In this document: positions 27,518 through 35,564 of the stretch, in pieces
Position numbering within the stretch: position 1 is the stretch's first letter
How the letters are laid out: every line of letters starts with the position of its first letter
Source of the DNA: Bacillus cereus G9842
GTDB lineage: Bacteria; Bacillota; Bacilli; Bacillales; Bacillaceae_G
Direction: 5' to 3'
Assembly: GCF_000021305.1 (NCBI RefSeq)
Contig: NC_011772.1
Coordinates: forward strand, 4,810,001-4,874,000
Length of the DNA stretch: 64,000 bases
Position numbers and translations under genes: made by a program
The notes under the pieces: model-generated
What the model saw: the letters and a program-made list of their open reading frames with translations, nothing else
Database searches by the model: none
What the model was told of the DNA's origin: nothing

Positions 27518-28507
27518 GTGGCAGAAAATCAAAAAGTTTACGACATAACAATTATTGGTGGTGGTCCAACGGGACTGTTCACAGCATTTTATGGCGGTAT
27601 GAGACAAGCAAGTGTAAAAATCATTGAAAGCTTACCTCAACTTGGAGGACAATTATCCGCACTCTACCCTGAAAAATACATTTATGATGTGGCTGGATTT
27701 CCAAAAGTGCGTGCACAAGAATTAGTCGATAACTTAAAAGAGCAAATGAAGAAATTTGATCCAACCGTTTGCTTAGAAGAAGCGGTTGATACGCTTGAAA
27801 AACAAGCTGATGGTATATTTAAACTTGTTACGAATAAACAAACTCACTATTCTAAATCAGTCATCATTACTGCCGGCAATGGTGCTTTCCAACCACGCCG
27901 CTTAGAATTAGAAGGTACAGCAAAATACGAAAAGAAAAACTTACATTATTTCGTTGATGATATGAATAAATTTGCTGGCAAGCGCGTCGTAGTATTTGGC
28001 GGTGGCGACTCCGCAGTAGACTGGACGATGATGTTAGAACCGATTGCTGAAAAAGTTACAATCGTTCATCGCCGTGATAAATTCCGTGCACATGAACATA
28101 GCGTCGAAAACTTAATGAATTCTCGTGCAGAAGTAAGTACACCGTATGTTCCAGTTGAACTCATTGGTGATGACAAAATTGAACAAGTCGTTCTTCAGCA
28201 CGTAAAAACTGAAGAAAAAGTTATCATCGATGTTGATGACGTAATTGTAAACTACGGCTTCGTTTCTTCTCTTGGTCCAATTAAAAACTGGGGCTTAGAT
28301 ATACAAAAAAATAGCATCCTTGTGAATTCAAAAATGGAAACGAATATTCCTGGCATTTACGCTGCTGGTGACATTTGTACATATGAAGGAAAAGTAAAAC
28401 TTATCGCTTGTGGATTTGGCGAAGCACCGACAGCAGTAAACAATGCAAAAGCTTACTTCGATCCAAATGCAAAACTTCAACCGATGCATAGCTCAAGTAT
28501 GTTTTAA
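27518..28507 (+). CDS. yumC: Ferredoxin/flavodoxin--NADP+ reductase (TrxR-like type, YumC)
   Basis: A 329-residue flavoprotein built like thioredoxin reductase but without its CxxC. FAD binding is [18 protein letters not shown] (about residues 9-26), the NADP fold is [13 protein letters not shown] (about 154-166) and the C-terminal FAD motif is [17 protein letters not shown]. subtilis YumC is an essential ferredoxin/flavodoxin reductase. I chose GTG at 27518, 7 bases after GGGGG; an ATG two codons upstream is too close to it. It is divergent from yumB and ends in a terminator. Confidence 0.95.
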
Positions 28508-28522
28508 TATAGCAATGAAAAG

Positions 28523-28553
28523 AACTCCTTTTACGCGAAGGAGTTTTTTATTA
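28523..28553 (+). terminator. yumC terminator
   Basis: AACTCCTT / AAGGAGTT with a 7-nt loop followed by TTTTTATTATT. Confidence 0.85.
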
Positions 28554-28579
28554 TTGTGCTACCGTATCCTTCCAAAATA

Positions 28580-28608
28580 TGTTACAATAAAACAGAACAA
28601 ACGTTCTA
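28580..28608 (+). promoter_or_regulatory. extended -10 promoter with LexA-like box before the GyrI-like gene
   Basis: TGTTACAAT (ending 28588) is an extended -10 element. Immediately downstream GAAC-AAAC-GTTC (28595-28606) fits the Bacillus LexA/DinR pattern GAAC-RNRY-GTTC, but the outer bases are A and T instead of C and G. It would cover the transcription start. Confidence 0.5.
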
Positions 28609-28632
28609 TTTAATAAGGGGGATATTTTAAAG

Positions 28633-29109
28633 ATGAAAGAACCTATTATCGTAAAAAAAGAAGCTTTCCAAGCAATCGGCGTTTCGGTTACGACGACTAA
28701 TGAAAAAGAAGCATCTACTGAAGGAAAAATTCCCGAGCTCTGGAACCGATACTTTCAAGAACAAATGATGCATCACATCCCAAATCAACAAACGAAAGAA
28801 ACACTCGCTTTCTACTCCAACTACGAATCAGATGAAACTGGTACATATACATTTACAATCGGTATGCCCGTTTCTTCACTAAAAGAAGTTCCTGAAAATA
28901 TGACAACTTTAACAATACCCGCCGCTACGTATGCGGTATTTACAACGAGAAAGGGACCAGTTGCTGAAGTCGTTTGCGAAGCTTGGGAATATATTTGGAA
29001 ATGGTCGAAAGAAAATAAACGTGCTTTTACAACAGACTTTGAGCTTTATGATGAAAAAGCAACAGATCCAACCAACGTACAATTGGATATTTATATTGCA
29101 TTAGCCTGA
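28633..29109 (+). CDS. GyrI-like small-molecule-binding domain protein
   Basis: A 158-residue stand-alone effector-binding domain of the GyrI/SOUL-like (AraC effector-binding) type. It has the usual two halves: the N-terminal KKEAFQAIGVSV..IPELWNRYFQE and the C-terminal FTIGMPVSSLKEVPENM..IPAATYAVFTTRKG. Such proteins bind hydrophobic cations or drugs; E. coli GyrI (SbmC) is SOS-induced and protects gyrase. Here a LexA-like box lies at the promoter, which would fit SOS control. The start ATG is 11 bases after AAGGGGG. The gene ends in a strong terminator. Confidence 0.83.
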   Translation: MKEPIIVKKEAFQAIGVSVTTTNEKEASTEGKIPELWNRYFQEQMMHHIPNQQTKETLAFYSNYESDETGTYTFTIGMPVSSLKEVPENMTTLTIPAATYAVFTTRKGPVAEVVCEAWEYIWKWSKENKRAFTTDFELYDEKATDPTNVQLDIYIALA

Positions 29110-29153
29110 ACGACAAAAAAGAAGATACCATTTGGTATCTTCTTTTTTGTCGT
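29110..29153 (+). terminator. terminator of the GyrI-like gene
   Basis: A very long perfect stem (about 20 bp, arms from 29110 and to 29153) with a central ATT-type loop. The T-rich right arm itself serves as the T-tract. Confidence 0.85.
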
Positions 29154-29226
29154 TAAATAGCCACTGTGCAAATTCATTATTATTGTCTACAATGAGAAAG
29201 TGCAGTATAGAAATATTAGAAACTGT

Positions 29227-29299
29227 ATAAAGTGAAACTATAATCAGCGAGGGACATCTCTCATTGAGTATTAGCCCTCACCAATCGGGCGTTTACTGT
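29227..29299 (+). repeat. interspersed B. cereus-group repeat, copy D (diverged)
   Basis: It starts ATAAAGTGAAACTATAATCAG, with a T-to-A change against the other copies. Its right part is CCCTCACCAATCGGGCGTTTAC. It lacks the CTTCTTTGCTTCC core seen in copies B and C. It sits just before the MFS transporter gene. Confidence 0.7.
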
Positions 29300-29337
29300 T
29301 TTTTTAGTTTAAATTTGTCACATAGAAAGGAAGCAAT

Positions 29338-30585
29338 ATGGAGGAACTACAACAAAATAAAACTGCTTTAGAAGGAAGCGGAAAACCGTTATTAAAAAAT
29401 ACGAATTTCCTTTTTCTTTGGGCAGCTACTCTTTTTTCAAGCTTTGCTTTAGCCTTTTTTACTTTTTCACAAACGTGGTACATAGCAAAAACATTAAACC
29501 TTGAAGCTTCACTCGGTGTTGTTTTCGTAGCTCTTAGTGTTCCAAGGCTTATTTTTATGATTATCGGCGGCGCTGTAGCTGATAAATTCCCGAAAAAAAA
29601 CATTATGTTTTACTCCAATATTATTCGAGCGATTCTTGTTGCAACCATTCTCACATGGTTTATCGTTGGTGATGTAACACTATATACATTTGCTTTATTC
29701 GCTTTATTCTTTGGACTTGCCGATGCTTTCTTCTGGTCAGCAGATGGATCTATCTTACCGGAATTGGTAGAAAAAAGCCGGTTAACACAAGCGAATTCAC
29801 TTACACAAATGACGAACCAAGCATCGGTCATCTTAGGCCCTGTACTTGGCGGAATTCTTATCAAATTCACAAACTACGAGACAATATTTTCTATTACAAT
29901 TTTATTACTGATTGTCGCGGCCATACTCGTTCAAAAAATACAATTTACGATGCCAGAACTAAAAGATACGGATAAAGGTATGTTCACTTCCATTAAAGAA
30001 GGAATCTTATATGTAAAGGAATCACCATTCCTTTCAACTTTCCTTATTTGTAGCGCCTTTTTAAACTTATTTTTGATCGGCCCGATGCAAGTTGGTTTCC
30101 CGCTTTTTGTTAAAAACGTGCTGCATGGTGATTCACTCCAGTTTAGTTACTTAGAAGCATCTGTAGGCGGCGGAATGGCAATCGGTGCTGTCATTGTCGG
30201 TTTAAGAAATATTAATCGTAGGCGCGGTCTTTTTTGTATTATCATGATGCTATTGTCTGGTGTATTCTTCTTAGCCATCAACTTTAGCACCGTACTTTGG
30301 CAAGCACTATTAGCCGGCATGTTTTATGGTATTACAATTGCAATGGCTATCGTTCCGCTTATGGCGATGATTCAATCGACAGTAAAAGAGGAAATGATGG
30401 GACGCGTAATGAGCTTACTTATGCTATCATCAATGGGCTTTATCCCGCTCTCTTATGCATTCACATCAATCGCACTTGCACTGGGAATTCCAATCGTAAC
30501 CGTTATGAAAAGCGGTGCAATTGCTGTTATCGTCTTCGTACTATTTGTAGCGATTCGTGTTCCAGTTGTAAGAAAGTTCGACTAG
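29338..30585 (+). CDS. MFS transporter (multidrug-efflux type)
   Basis: A 415-residue major facilitator protein with about 12 hydrophobic segments. The motif-A-like loop GGAVADKFPKKN (about residues 77-88) follows helix 2. The ADAFFWSADGSILPELV and LTQANSLTQMTNQASVILGPVLGG segments match the MFS_3/enterobactin-exporter-like branch found in many Firmicutes. The substrate is unknown. The start ATG follows AAAGGAAGCAAT. It lies 130 bases after the previous terminator, behind repeat copy D. Confidence 0.87.
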   Translation: MEELQQNKTALEGSGKPLLKNTNFLFLWAATLFSSFALAFFTFSQTWYIAKTLNLEASLGVVFVALSVPRLIFMIIGGAVADKFPKKNIMFYSNIIRAILVATILTWFIVGDVTLYTFALFALFFGLADAFFWSADGSILPELVEKSRLTQANSLTQMTNQASVILGPVLGGILIKFTNYETIFSITILLLIVAAILVQKIQFTMPELKDTDKGMFTSIKEGILYVKESPFLSTFLICSAFLNLFLIGPMQVGFPLFVKNVLHGDSLQFSYLEASVGGGMAIGAVIVGLRNINRRRGLFCIIMMLLSGVFFLAINFSTVLWQALLAGMFYGITIAMAIVPLMAMIQSTVKEEMMGRVMSLLMLSSMGFIPLSYAFTSIALALGIPIVTVMKSGAIAVIVFVLFVAIRVPVVRKFD

Positions 30586-30602
30586 CTACTTGGAGTCATG
30601 TA

Positions 30603-31484
30603 TTATACGCATGGCTCCTTTTTAAATGGATCAAATAACGCTATCCCCTTACTTCTTCTCAGTGCTGCTCCCCATTCTAATCCAACCTCTAAAAATAAAT
30701 CTCGCACTGTACTATATAAAAGTGCCTTCACATTTTTACGGATTTCCCCGTATTTATAAGCTCTCACGACACTCTTCACTCGCCAAATGAAATTTCCATA
30801 CACTTCTTCATCAGCTAATATTTGCTCTAGTAAAACACCTTGCTCTAGCAATCCGCTCTTTTTATATGCAAGTTCTACCTTACTCCAAAATATATTAATC
30901 TTCTTCGGATTACTCGTCATCGGCAGAAGTGCGTATATAAAAGGCTTCGGTATATCATGACGGCAATACGTCTCATCAAGCTCGTACGTTATTTTTCTTT
31001 TCTCTTTTATTTGTGGAATGTTTTTAGAAAGAATTGTTTCCCTCTCGTTTTTTTGTTCCTTTCCGCTACAGCCAGCTGCATAATCCTCACTTTTACAAGC
31101 GGACATTTTCATACGGTCATCCATGCGGTCAATTGCAGATATAAGAAAAATATATAAATTCGCACTATACCCGCCGCGCTTATGTCTTTCTTTTGTTGCA
31201 ACACGCTTTATAATTCCTAGTCCCTCTAACTTTGCAATTGAACGGCGTACTGTACGAATACTCTTTCCAACATTCTTCGCAATCGTCTCCATTAACGGAC
31301 AGGCGACTCCTACTGTTTTTTGTTTCTCATTCACCGCATACTTTCCTAAAAAATGAATAATGATAGAATCAGTTTTATTCAATTGAAATCGGTAGCACTT
31401 CAAAACTTGTTTTTGATATGTATTAAACTCTTCTTTACTTCGAAATTCACTATATGGTTTCATTAAATTATATAAGCTTCCCAT
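30603..31484 (-). CDS. Winged helix-turn-helix DNA-binding protein, replication-protein-like
   Basis: A 293-residue protein. Residues about 40-110 form a winged helix (ETIAKNVGKSIRTVRRSIAKLEGLGIIKRV) of the sort found at the N terminus of phage or plasmid replication initiators and MarR-like factors. The middle is rich in charged residues and the C-terminal ~110 residues are helical. No recombinase, transporter or ligand domain is seen. I do not recognise a named family; Bacillus genomes carry several such 'cytosolic' HTH proteins. The start ATG follows GAGGTGATATAA. Its role may be regulatory. Confidence 0.7.
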   Translation of the reverse strand: MGSLYNLMKPYSEFRSKEEFNTYQKQVLKCYRFQLNKTDSIIIHFLGKYAVNEKQKTVGVACPLMETIAKNVGKSIRTVRRSIAKLEGLGIIKRVATKERHKRGGYSANLYIFLISAIDRMDDRMKMSACKSEDYAAGCSGKEQKNERETILSKNIPQIKEKRKITYELDETYCRHDIPKPFIYALLPMTSNPKKINIFWSKVELAYKKSGLLEQGVLLEQILADEEVYGNFIWRVKSVVRAYKYGEIRKNVKALLYSTVRDLFLEVGLEWGAALRRSKGIALFDPFKKEPCV

Positions 31485-31564
31485 TTATATCACCTCATTT
31501 ATAAGTAAGAGGCAGGAAGAGAATTTGGCGTGGAATTTAATATTTTTTTAATGGAGATGAAAAT

Positions 31565-32026
31565 ATGATCGTAATTAGCGCTTGTTTAGGTGGTATTGCT
31601 TGTCGATATGACGGAAATGACAATCTCGTTTCAAAAATAGAGGAGCTTCTGCAAAAAGAAGATACCGTCCTCATTTGTCCTGAAGTATTAGGGGGACTAC
31701 CAACGCCTCGTCCTTCCGCTGAAATTATTGGCGGGAATGGCGACGACGTTTTGGACGGAAAAGCGAAAGTGATGACAAAAGATGGTGAAGATGTCACAGA
31801 AGCTTTCGTAAATGGCGCTTATAAAGCATTAGAACAAATTAAAAATTTACAACCAGAATATATTATTTTAAAGGAACGTAGTCCATCTTGTGGTAGTTCT
31901 ACGATTTATACTGGAGAATTTAACGGTAATAAGCAAACTGGTTACGGGGTAACTACTGCTTTATTTAAAAGATACGGATTTAAAGTCTTTTCAGAAGAAG
32001 AATTTGAAAGCAAAAAAAGGAATTGA
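31565..32026 (+). CDS. DUF523 protein, TudS-like (thiouracil desulfurase family)
   Basis: A 153-residue DUF523 protein. The conserved cysteines are C7 and C13 (ISACLGGIACRYDG), C38 (LICPEVLGG) and C109 (ERSPSCG). Members of this family studied as TudS use an oxygen-sensitive 4Fe-4S cluster to remove sulfur from thiouracil. This supports a possible role in salvage or detoxification of thiolated bases, but I infer it only from the family. The ATG at 31565 follows TGGAGATGAAAAT. It is a single gene ended by a hairpin shared with the lipoprotein gene. Confidence 0.85.
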   Translation: MIVISACLGGIACRYDGNDNLVSKIEELLQKEDTVLICPEVLGGLPTPRPSAEIIGGNGDDVLDGKAKVMTKDGEDVTEAFVNGAYKALEQIKNLQPEYIILKERSPSCGSSTIYTGEFNGNKQTGYGVTTALFKRYGFKVFSEEEFESKKRN

Positions 32027-32048
32027 CCCTGTTCGTCAATTCCTTTTC
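32015..32048. terminator. shared terminator between the DUF523 gene and the YxeA-like gene
   Basis: AAAAGGAATTGAC and GTCAATTCCTTTT form a 13-bp stem with a 7-nt loop between convergent genes. Confidence 0.85.
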
Positions 32049-32056
32049 TATCTGTC

Positions 32057-32410
32057 TTATTTCACGCCTAATTTTTCTTTCACTTTCGCTGGAAGCTCGT
32101 CTTTCTTCACTTCTTCCCAAGCTGTTACACCTTTTTTATCTGAGTGATATACGCGTAGGAATGCTTCTTTACGAAGATTTTTTTGAGCTATGAATTCTAA
32201 TTCTTTCTCTTTACCGTCTTTATCAAAGCCAGTCAGCTTATATTCATAATCTTTAAATTTCTGCCCATCACTAGCTTTACTATCAAATTCTTTTCCATCT
32301 ACTGTAATTTGAACATAATACTCATCTTTACCCATACGGTTTAAATCACAACCAACTAACAGACTTGCAAATACAACTAAAATACTAAATAGTGCAATGT
32401 ATCTTTTCAT
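32057..32410 (-). CDS. YxeA-family (DUF1093) lipoprotein
   Basis: A 117-residue secreted lipoprotein. The signal MKRYIALFSILVVFASLLVGC has the lipobox LLVGC. The mature part carries the YxeA/DUF1093 pattern: DEYYVQITVDGKE, YEYKLTGFDKDGKEKELEF and an OB-like beta structure, ending KEKLGVK. The family's function is unknown. I chose ATG 32410 with GAGGTG 6 bases upstream; a GTG three codons earlier is possible. Confidence 0.82.
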   Translation of the reverse strand: MKRYIALFSILVVFASLLVGCDLNRMGKDEYYVQITVDGKEFDSKASDGQKFKDYEYKLTGFDKDGKEKELEFIAQKNLRKEAFLRVYHSDKKGVTAWEEVKKDELPAKVKEKLGVK

Positions 32411-32515
32411 TTCCTTCACCTCATATGTTTTTCTTATATTCTTATCTTAAAGCGCAGAGCTTAAAGAAGAAATTCAAAAACATGACATGAACATTACACT
32501 TTTGTAAGATAATAA

Positions 32516-32701
32516 TTATTTCTTCACTTTAGAAATCTTCATTCCATCACCAATTGGAACGAGTACAGATTCTAAATGCAAGTCGTTTTCTATTATTTCA
32601 TTAAACTTCTTCATAACTTCTGTATAACGTTTTTGTTTCGCACACTCATCACCTACACTACCGCCAATAACGTCTTTCACGCCAATTTCGCCACTTATCA
32701 C
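32516..32701 (-). pseudogene. C-terminal remnant of an O-methyltransferase
   Basis: Sixty-one codons encode the typical C-terminal end of a caffeoyl-CoA-type SAM O-methyltransferase: GGSVGDECAKQKRYTEVMKKF, then FNEIIENDLHLESVLVPIGDGM and KISKV. The SAM-binding N-terminal ~150 residues are missing; upstream DNA is unrelated and is used by another small gene in a different frame. It cannot be functional as a methyltransferase. Confidence 0.7.
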
Positions 32702-32834
32702 GTAATTTCCTTATACCGTTTATTACGCCTTCTATTATGCCCTCAATTATAATCTCTATTACAAGATATCTCACTAAACTAATAATAGGTTTAATTACGT
32801 ATCTCCCTATGAATTCAAGAATATCCTCCATCAT
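32658..32834 (-). CDS. Small hydrophobic peptide with basic tail (58 residues), unannotated type
   Basis: It starts with two ATG codons (32834, 32831) behind a strong AAGGAGG. The peptide has an isoleucine-rich amphipathic or membrane stretch (about residues 14-41) and a very basic aromatic end (KLRDKWRNWRERRYWR). The last ~15 codons run into the O-methyltransferase remnant in another frame. The tail may therefore be an accidental read-through of a truncated gene rather than a natural end. No family is recognised. Confidence 0.5.
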   Translation of the reverse strand: MMEDILEFIGRYVIKPIISLVRYLVIEIIIEGIIEGVINGIRKLRDKWRNWRERRYWR

Positions 32835-32888
32835 ATTTTCCTCCTTCTTTCAAAAGGAAGCTGCTACTACGCGTCCTCTTACGTTCAG

Positions 32889-33020
32889 TTACAACCGCTG
32901 TCCTACTGCGATATATACCAACAAGAATAATACGACAACAACATCCACAATAACGCTATTGAATTTGGAAGAAACTTCGGTAAATACTGATACTATAGTT
33001 AACATGGCTAATAAAAACAC
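32889..33020 (-). other. open frame of a hydrophobic peptide (about 43 residues), weak evidence
   Basis: The frame is open from 33062 to the TAA at 32889. It encodes a hydrophobic protein-like stretch with two helices (WKVFLLAMLTIVSVF and VIVDVVVVLFLLVYIAVG). A GTG at 33020 is the only plausible start and has only a poor GGAAA before it. It may be a truncated relic upstream of the 58-residue peptide gene. A plus-strand frame over the same DNA looks like its shadow. Confidence 0.3.
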
Positions 33021-33103
33021 TTTCCATCTATATTCGGGTATGCTCCCAAAAACTTTATAAAATCAACGAAAACTTTACTACAACTCTTCCCGTAACTAAT
33101 TTA

Positions 33104-33916
33104 TTATCGTGGTAAACCGTCTTCCACTACATCCGTAACAGTTCCATTCGGTTCAAAGATTACACGTAATGATCCTTCTCCACCATAACCAGTATAGTCA
33201 TATACTGAATAAGATTTATATTTCTCAATCACATGTGGCTGTCCAATTGCAGCTTTTACCTGATTCGCAGGCATACCTTTTTTGATTTTCAAATAGTGAT
33301 TGTAACTTACTGCTGCCGAATTGTTATTTACATCTTTATACCACGGTACACGATCGTTTTTTTCTTCATATTCCTTTACAGGCTCTTCAATACGTTTCGT
33401 AGATACCCGATTCTCTTTACCTTTCTCTGTATCTTTCTCTGTATCTTTCTCTGTATCTTTCTCTGTATCTTTCTCTGTATCCTTTATAGCAGTACGTTCA
33501 ATATTCACAACGTAACCATATGTATTTAATTCAACCATAATTTCATATGTACCATCCGTATCTTTTTCAGTATAAAATACGCGTTTTTCATTGTTATTAT
33601 AATGTTTTATGTTCTCACCACCGTAGTCAATCGTATTAAGAATATCCGTATACATCATACCTTCCTCAATCTTTTTAGATTCATCATGAGAAATGTAACG
33701 CTTCTGTGATGATGGAGCGTCCTCATTTTTAATACTTTCACGTTTACTCGTAGTCATAGGTGTTTTCTTCTGTTCTTTTAGTACGTCACCTTCCGCCTTC
33801 GCTGGTTGCTTTACTCCTACTTTTGTTAATACGTCTGTATCGCTAGAACAAGCTCCCAAAATCGATACTGTAGTCAACGCCATCCCTACTATAAGTACTC
33901 TCTTAAATGACTTCAC
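33104..33916 (-). CDS. Lipoprotein with two BLIP/DUF3862-like domains and a KDTE repeat
   Basis: A 270-residue lipoprotein. The signal ends at LGACSS (Cys23). A first beta-domain has EEGMMYTDILNTIDYGG (about residues 84-100). A linker with the tetrapeptide KDTE repeated five to six times (about 144-164) follows. A second similar domain has KIKKGMPANQVKAAIGQP (about 214-231), resembling SmpA/BLIP-like (DUF3862) folds. The start is GTG at 33916 behind GGGGGGATTAGA. The repeat is built from exact 12-bp DNA units and should vary in number without breaking the frame. Function is unknown. Confidence 0.75.
   Translation of the reverse strand: MKSFKRVLIVGMALTTVSILGACSSDTDVLTKVGVKQPAKAEGDVLKEQKKTPMTTSKRESIKNEDAPSSQKRYISHDESKKIEEGMMYTDILNTIDYGGENIKHYNNNEKRVFYTEKDTDGTYEIMVELNTYGYVVNIERTAIKDTEKDTEKDTEKDTEKDTEKGKENRVSTKRIEEPVKEYEEKNDRVPWYKDVNNNSAAVSYNHYLKIKKGMPANQVKAAIGQPHVIEKYKSYSVYDYTGYGGEGSLRVIFEPNGTVTDVVEDGLPR
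33421..33480 (-). repeat. five perfect 12-bp tandem repeats inside the lipoprotein gene
   Basis: The unit CTTTCTCTGTAT (plus strand) is repeated five times without a change. It encodes (EKDT)n on the minus strand. Copy-number change by slippage would add or remove four residues at a time. Confidence 0.92.
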
Positions 33917-34028
33917 TCTAATCCCCCCGGTATTTTTTAATATTTAGTAATCAACGTATTTTAATTAATACGGAACTATTCAGTTCTATACAATTTGCTA
34001 TAGCCTTCTCCCTCATGCACCTTTTTTA

Positions 34029-34071
34029 TATAAAGTGAAACTTTAATCAGCCCTCACCAATCGGGCTTTTA
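34029..34071 (+). repeat. interspersed B. cereus-group repeat, copy E (short)
   Basis: ATAAAGTGAAACTTTAATCAG is followed directly by CCCTCACCAATCGGGCTTTTATGG. The central part of the longer copies is absent. Confidence 0.72.
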
Positions 34072-34333
34072 TGGAATAAATCTACCTATTAGTCATAACC
34101 GATGCAGCTACAGCTAATCCAAACATGGTCACCAATCATCTTCGTTACAAATATTAACATTAAATATAACTAATAAATAGTATATTTCTCCTATTCATTT
34201 ACATTTCTGTTGCATAATCTTATCTTAAAACGAACAATATGAAACTCGATTAATCATATATCCCATATATAATAACATTTAAATTAAATTCTAAAGTAAC
34301 TTTACATGCATTTTCTGTTTTAACGCCAAAATA

Positions 34334-34490
34334 AAAGACCTTCCTAACGATTTTATTCTATCGCTAAAAAGGTCTTTCCTATTTTGGCTAAAAACTTAGC
34401 ACTCTTCTGGCTTACCAGCATTCGTCGCTGTACGGAAAGATGATCCAAATCTGCATGATGCGATTGTATTTAGATAATCAATCTTGAATT
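34334..34490 (-). pseudogene. decayed duplicate of the yutM 3' end and terminator
   Basis: It matches 35501-35660 over about 155 bases. It includes the yutM terminator hairpin and the last ~25 codons (SSFRTATNAGKPEEC then stop). The CGC iron-sulfur motif is mutated to CRF and the similarity fades upstream. It has no start and cannot encode a complete protein. Confidence 0.85.
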
Positions 34491-34895
34491 ATGCGTTCAA
34501 TTTAAAGCAGGTTAAAAAATAATAATTCCTTATTCAATTAACATATGCATTAGTTTAACAACCTAATGCTGCTGTACCAACTGATAGTTTAGTTTTCAAT
34601 ATGTGAAAAGGGATTTCTAAATGATGAATTGAATATATATTTATTGTTTACTCGTTTTTGAGAGGTTCCTTTATGGGAAGATAAGCTTTACTATATTCCT
34701 GTACTTCACACAGTTCTATAATAACTAATAGTGATGCTGTGACGTGATTTTCTATTAGTGAGATAAAGTATTTTTCAATTCATTTATTATAAATTGCGAC
34801 TCTCGTCCTCAAGAATTATTTCTTTTGGGTGAAAGTTTTTTTATGATATAAGTTTCATTCTGTCATAATTTAAAGGTTTCGAGAGGAGAAATAAT

Positions 34896-35459
34896 ATGAA
34901 TCCTATTTTATTAGATGTTCCGTTACAAATAGAAACAGACAGACTCATTCTTCGAGCACCACTTCAAGCAGGTGAAGGGAATGTAGTACATGAAGCTATT
35001 AAAGATTCAATTCGTGAATTAAAGCCATGGTTGTCTTTATTCCAGTCCATTCCTACTGTTGAAGAAACGGAAATTCTTCTGAGAAATGCGCATATAGATT
35101 TTTTGAAAAGAGAAAGCTTTCGCTATCTTATCTATCATAAAGAGACGAATGATTTTGTTGGAACAGCTAGCCTTCATCGAATTGATTGGAAGGTTTCTAA
35201 ATGTGAAATTGGATACTGGATTAACACGCAATTTAGTGGCAGTGGATATATGACAGAAACAGTAAGTGCGTTAACAAACCTTGGATTTCAGTTATTCAAA
35301 TTTAGAAGGATTGAAATACGATGTGAATGTAATAACACGAAAAGTCGTGCACTCCCTGAAAAACTAGGCTTTGAACTTGAAGGGATATTACGTAATGAAG
35401 ATTTTTCATCTGACGGCAAACAACTAACTGATACTTGCATCTATGCAAAAATAAAGTGA
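34896..35459 (+). CDS. GNAT N-acetyltransferase (RimJ/RimL type)
   Basis: A 187-residue GNAT protein of the RimJ/RimL ribosomal-protein acetyltransferase type. It has an N-terminal TDRLILRAPL, the acetyl-CoA region CEIGYWINTQFSGSGYMTETVSAL (about residues 109-132, a slightly diverged Q/RxxGxG/A) and NNTKSRALPEKLGFELEGILR near the end. The substrate is unknown. The ATG follows CGAGAGGAGAAATAAT. Its TGA stop is part of the diverged repeat copy F. The gene lies between yutM and a broken copy of yutM's end, so it may have arrived with that duplication. Confidence 0.87.
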   Translation: MNPILLDVPLQIETDRLILRAPLQAGEGNVVHEAIKDSIRELKPWLSLFQSIPTVEETEILLRNAHIDFLKRESFRYLIYHKETNDFVGTASLHRIDWKVSKCEIGYWINTQFSGSGYMTETVSALTNLGFQLFKFRRIEIRCECNNTKSRALPEKLGFELEGILRNEDFSSDGKQLTDTCIYAKIK

Positions 35460-35492
35460 AATATTGATTAGCCTTGGTAATCGGGCTTTTAC
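35450..35492 (+). repeat. diverged interspersed repeat, copy F
   Basis: ATAAAGTGAAATATTGATTAG followed by CCTTGGTAATCGGGCTTTTACGG has the same layout as copy E with several substitutions. The stop codon of the upstream GNAT gene lies in it. Confidence 0.65.
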
Positions 35493-35501
35493 GGCAAAAG
35501 A

Positions 35502-35548
35502 AAAGACCTCCTTAACGATTTTATTCCATCGCTAAAAAGGTCTTTTTC
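35502..35548 (-). terminator. yutM terminator
   Basis: AAAGACC...CGA pairs with TCG...GGTCTTT over 17 positions including G-T pairs around a 10-nt loop, followed by T residues on the minus strand. An almost identical hairpin is kept in the duplicate at 34336-34378. Confidence 0.75.
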
Positions 35549-35564
35549 TATTTCGACTAAAAAC

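Larger units (their letters stand above)
33917..34895. other. 979-base stretch without a convincing gene
   Basis: It holds repeat copy E (34029-34071) and a decayed duplicate of the yutM 3' end with its terminator (34334-34490). The remaining DNA is AT-rich. I found only short frames without ribosome sites, such as a minus-strand IGDHVWIS-like scrap near 34110-34140 that might be a relic of a hexapeptide transferase. The interval looks like genomic scar tissue. Confidence 0.6.

Noticed and set aside
32737..33060. 107-residue plus-strand ORF
   Set aside because: Its start lies in the antisense of the 58-residue peptide; hydrophobic minus-strand frames with a ribosome site explain the region better.
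34090..34160. Minus-strand scrap IGDHVWIS-like, possible hexapeptide transferase relic
   Set aside because: Only about 15 residues resemble the family and no frame extends; too short to call.
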